From Osedax fenrisi (Eukaryota; Annelida; Polychaeta; Sabellida; Siboglinidae), in NCBI GenBank assembly GCA_964019155.1, contig OZ025240.1, positions 24,667,536 to 24,731,535 of the forward strand: a stretch of 64,000 bases of DNA, in the 5' to 3' direction. This document shows positions 62,050 through 64,000 of the stretch, piece by piece. The position numbers and the translations under genes were made by a program. The first letter of the stretch is position 1. Each line of letters opens with the position of its first letter. Under the pieces are notes generated by a model. It searched no databases. It saw only the letters and a program-made list of their open reading frames with translations, and was not told the DNA's origin.

Positions 62050-62175
62050 ACATTTCATATGTAAATAGAAATACTATTATTATGTTATTTAATAATATCT
62101 ATTAAAATTTAAACATTTTAAAACCCTAAGTAAGAAATATCCATGATATGGTATTGGGAGTGTTGAAAAGGTATA
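61842..62175. mobile_element. Foldback element 2
   Basis: Arms of about 120 bp with outer tips CAACACTCCCAATACC and its inverse enclose a (TA)n centre (61968-62049). Arm identity is about 85-90% by eye, with the most divergence near 61905-61920. TATACC / GGTATA lie just outside. No coding sequence. Confidence 0.85.
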
Positions 62176-62632
62176 AAGTATCTCAAAGTCAATGAGATGA
62201 TTGTGATAAAATACTACTTAAAATTATCACACTTAAGTGTATCTAACTATTCAATTATTTGTATCAATAAATATTGTTTTATATAAACTATATGTCATAT
62301 CTAGATGATACTTCATTATAATAAATCATATATAAAATAAGTTCTTAATAGTAAAATATATACTCATTATTATATTATGATGATAAATGAAATATGAAAA
62401 ATGTTCTAACTAGATAAAACTGCTATTAGTCGATTAATACTAAAAACTAATTAACAATCTCTACCGTATATATATGTTATAAGATTTAAGAAAATATAAT
62501 TTAATTTAATTTATTATTAAAACATATAATATTACTATTTTATACACAATTACAATTTGGAAGCATATTTATATCCAGTATATTAATTATTATCAGAACC
62601 AAATTATGTCTATATATATATATTTATTTCTT

Positions 62633-62668
<36 letters not shown>

Positions 62669-62803
62669 CAGTTTTAACATTAATATATATTTTCTGTATA
62701 TAATATATATATATATTAATATTTAGTTTGAATCCATAATTGTCTATAAGGAATAACATAGTATACAGTGTATACTGTACAGTATATAATGTATAGTGTA
62801 CAT

Positions 62804-62840
<37 letters not shown>
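62176..62840. other. AT-rich spacer
   Basis: (TA)n patches (62605-62630, 62641-62668, 62807-62843) and a GTATAC/TGTAC array at 62758-62806. No gene. Confidence 0.5.
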
Positions 62841-62847
<7 letters not shown>

Positions 62848-63075
62848 TTAAAGCAAGTAAAAATACTCTTACTAATAATATACATAAATTGTTTATTTCT
62901 GGCAGAAAAAATACATTTATCAGGGAAAAAAACAGAACTGATAGAAAATCGTTTTGTTTTTCAAATATTGGCCCATAATTATGGAATTATTATTATAATA
63001 TGATAAATATTAAAAAAAATAGTATCACTTTTAAAAAAGACACCAACATTTTTTTAAAGTTTTACTAATTTTTTT
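62841..63075 (+). pseudogene. LINE C-terminal fragment
   Basis: Reads TFIREKNRTDRKSFCFSNIG, a stop, then LWNYYYNMINIKKN and TFKKDTNIFLKFY. This is the RT C-terminal pattern (S-F-x-F-x-x-x-GP-x-x-WN...FKK-x-x-x-x-FL) seen at the end of the intact LINE here. Confidence 0.62.
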
Positions 63076-63172
63076 TATATTGTTTTATTTATCACTTTTT
63101 CTTATTTTATTTTATATTTATAGTATATTTTTATATTTATATTCTTTTATATTATTATTTACTAATTACTAT

Positions 63173-63310
63173 TTTATATGTTATTTAATAATGATAGAAT
63201 TTGAATATGAAATTATGAGTACAGTAAAATATATATATATATTTTATATGTTATTTAATAATGATAGAATTTGAATATGAAATTATGAGTACCGTAAAAT
63301 ATATATATAT
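63173..63310. repeat. Tandem duplication, ~68-bp unit
   Basis: Two nearly identical copies of TTTTATATGTTATTTAATAA...GTACAGTAAAATATATA (one substitution, CAG versus CCG), plus different (TA)n lengths. It is a very recent duplication. Confidence 0.92.
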
Positions 63311-64000
63311 ATATATTAATATATATATTAATGACATTTTACTTTAATTACATCAATACATCATATACTAAATATGGTTATTTAAATTTAATATTGTGCT
63401 TCAATATAATTTATCGATTTTAAATTTGTATTAATGATATGAACTTTTTCAGTCTTCTATTCGGTTTGACTTAATGAATATAACTCGGATTTTGTAATTT
63501 GTATGGGTATTAACATTGAAAATATGTTATTATTGTGACATGTGTACACCTAGCTATTATTGTATTGTATTATTTATTGTGTCTTGCTCATCTTATGTTG
63601 TTTTAGACTTGAACAATTTATTATCTTACTCATCCTTAGTTTTTGTTACACATTTTAAATTTATTTATAAATATTATTTTTTTAATTTTTCGTTTTAAAG
63701 TTATATAATACTTATATTTTACAATTACAATTTAAATACAATCTCCATAGTTACTTTTTTTTATTACTATATATATTATATATAGTATTATTTTTTTTCA
63801 ACGGATAATCATAAGCTTTATATATATTAATATATATAATTATTATATATATAGTATACTCGCCAGCGCTCCCCATGTGTACAACATTATCTATAAGGGA
63901 TATCATGGGGTGTTCAATGACTATGTATTAATAGGGTGTACAATGAACATGTACAATGTACAGTATACGACGTACACTGTACGACGTTCATTGTACAGTG
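63311..64000. other. Right end of window, no gene
   Basis: AT-rich; a TGTAC palindrome array at 63930-64000 in which GTACAATGAAC and GTTCATTGTAC form an outer inverted pair. The short frames here are not distinguishable from chance. Confidence 0.5.

Overview
This is an AT-rich, repeat-dense piece of an invertebrate metazoan nuclear genome. The signs are GT-AG introns of several kilobases, small exons that are clearly richer in G+C than their surroundings, many (TA)n tracts, non-LTR retrotransposons and a wide range of terminal-inverted-repeat (TIR) DNA elements. There are no operons, Shine-Dalgarno sites or CRISPR arrays. The sequence does not let me name the phylum.

0-16 kb: a + strand host gene recognisable as NUDT14 (UDP-sugar diphosphatase, Nudix family). 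Six exons join in phase across 15.8 kb and reach the stop codon; only the extreme N terminus lies upstream of the window. Its introns are the most unusual feature here. Minisatellites sit directly on several exon-intron junctions and in two cases include the splice site itself. One intron also holds a near-intact non-LTR retrotransposon (903-codon APE-RT frame) inserted inside a CA/CAGTACTG minisatellite, and an older copy of the same family split by a TTAA-flanked MITE.

16.5-28 kb: a convergent - strand gene assembled from small exons: two possibly galactose-binding-like (F5/8C-like) exons, one cysteine-rich EB/EGF-like exon, and three exons encoding an unrecognised C terminus. Its introns hold a MITE interrupted by a decayed RTE-type retrotransposon with a 20-bp target-site duplication, a pogo/Tc1-like non-autonomous element and smaller MITEs.

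28-47 kb: mostly a graveyard of decayed LINEs of at least four families on both strands, a tRNA-derived SINE, an 859-bp foldback element, a complete 905-bp copy of the GGGGAAAGT MITE, a TIR element made largely of tandem repeats, and a 160-bp (ATT)n tract.

47-64 kb: isolated + strand exons (48.2, 55.0 and 60.7 kb). The 60.7 kb exon is a clear paralogue of the - strand exon at 27.7 kb, so the window holds two members of one host gene family in opposite orientation. Between them are a hAT-like element with four copies of the palindrome GTTCTCGAGAAC, a LINE split by a 2.2-kb chimeric-looking MITE, a perfect ~146-bp palindrome and a second foldback element.

All family calls come from motif recognition by eye. 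Exon boundaries were chosen by phase and splice dinucleotides and have no transcript support.
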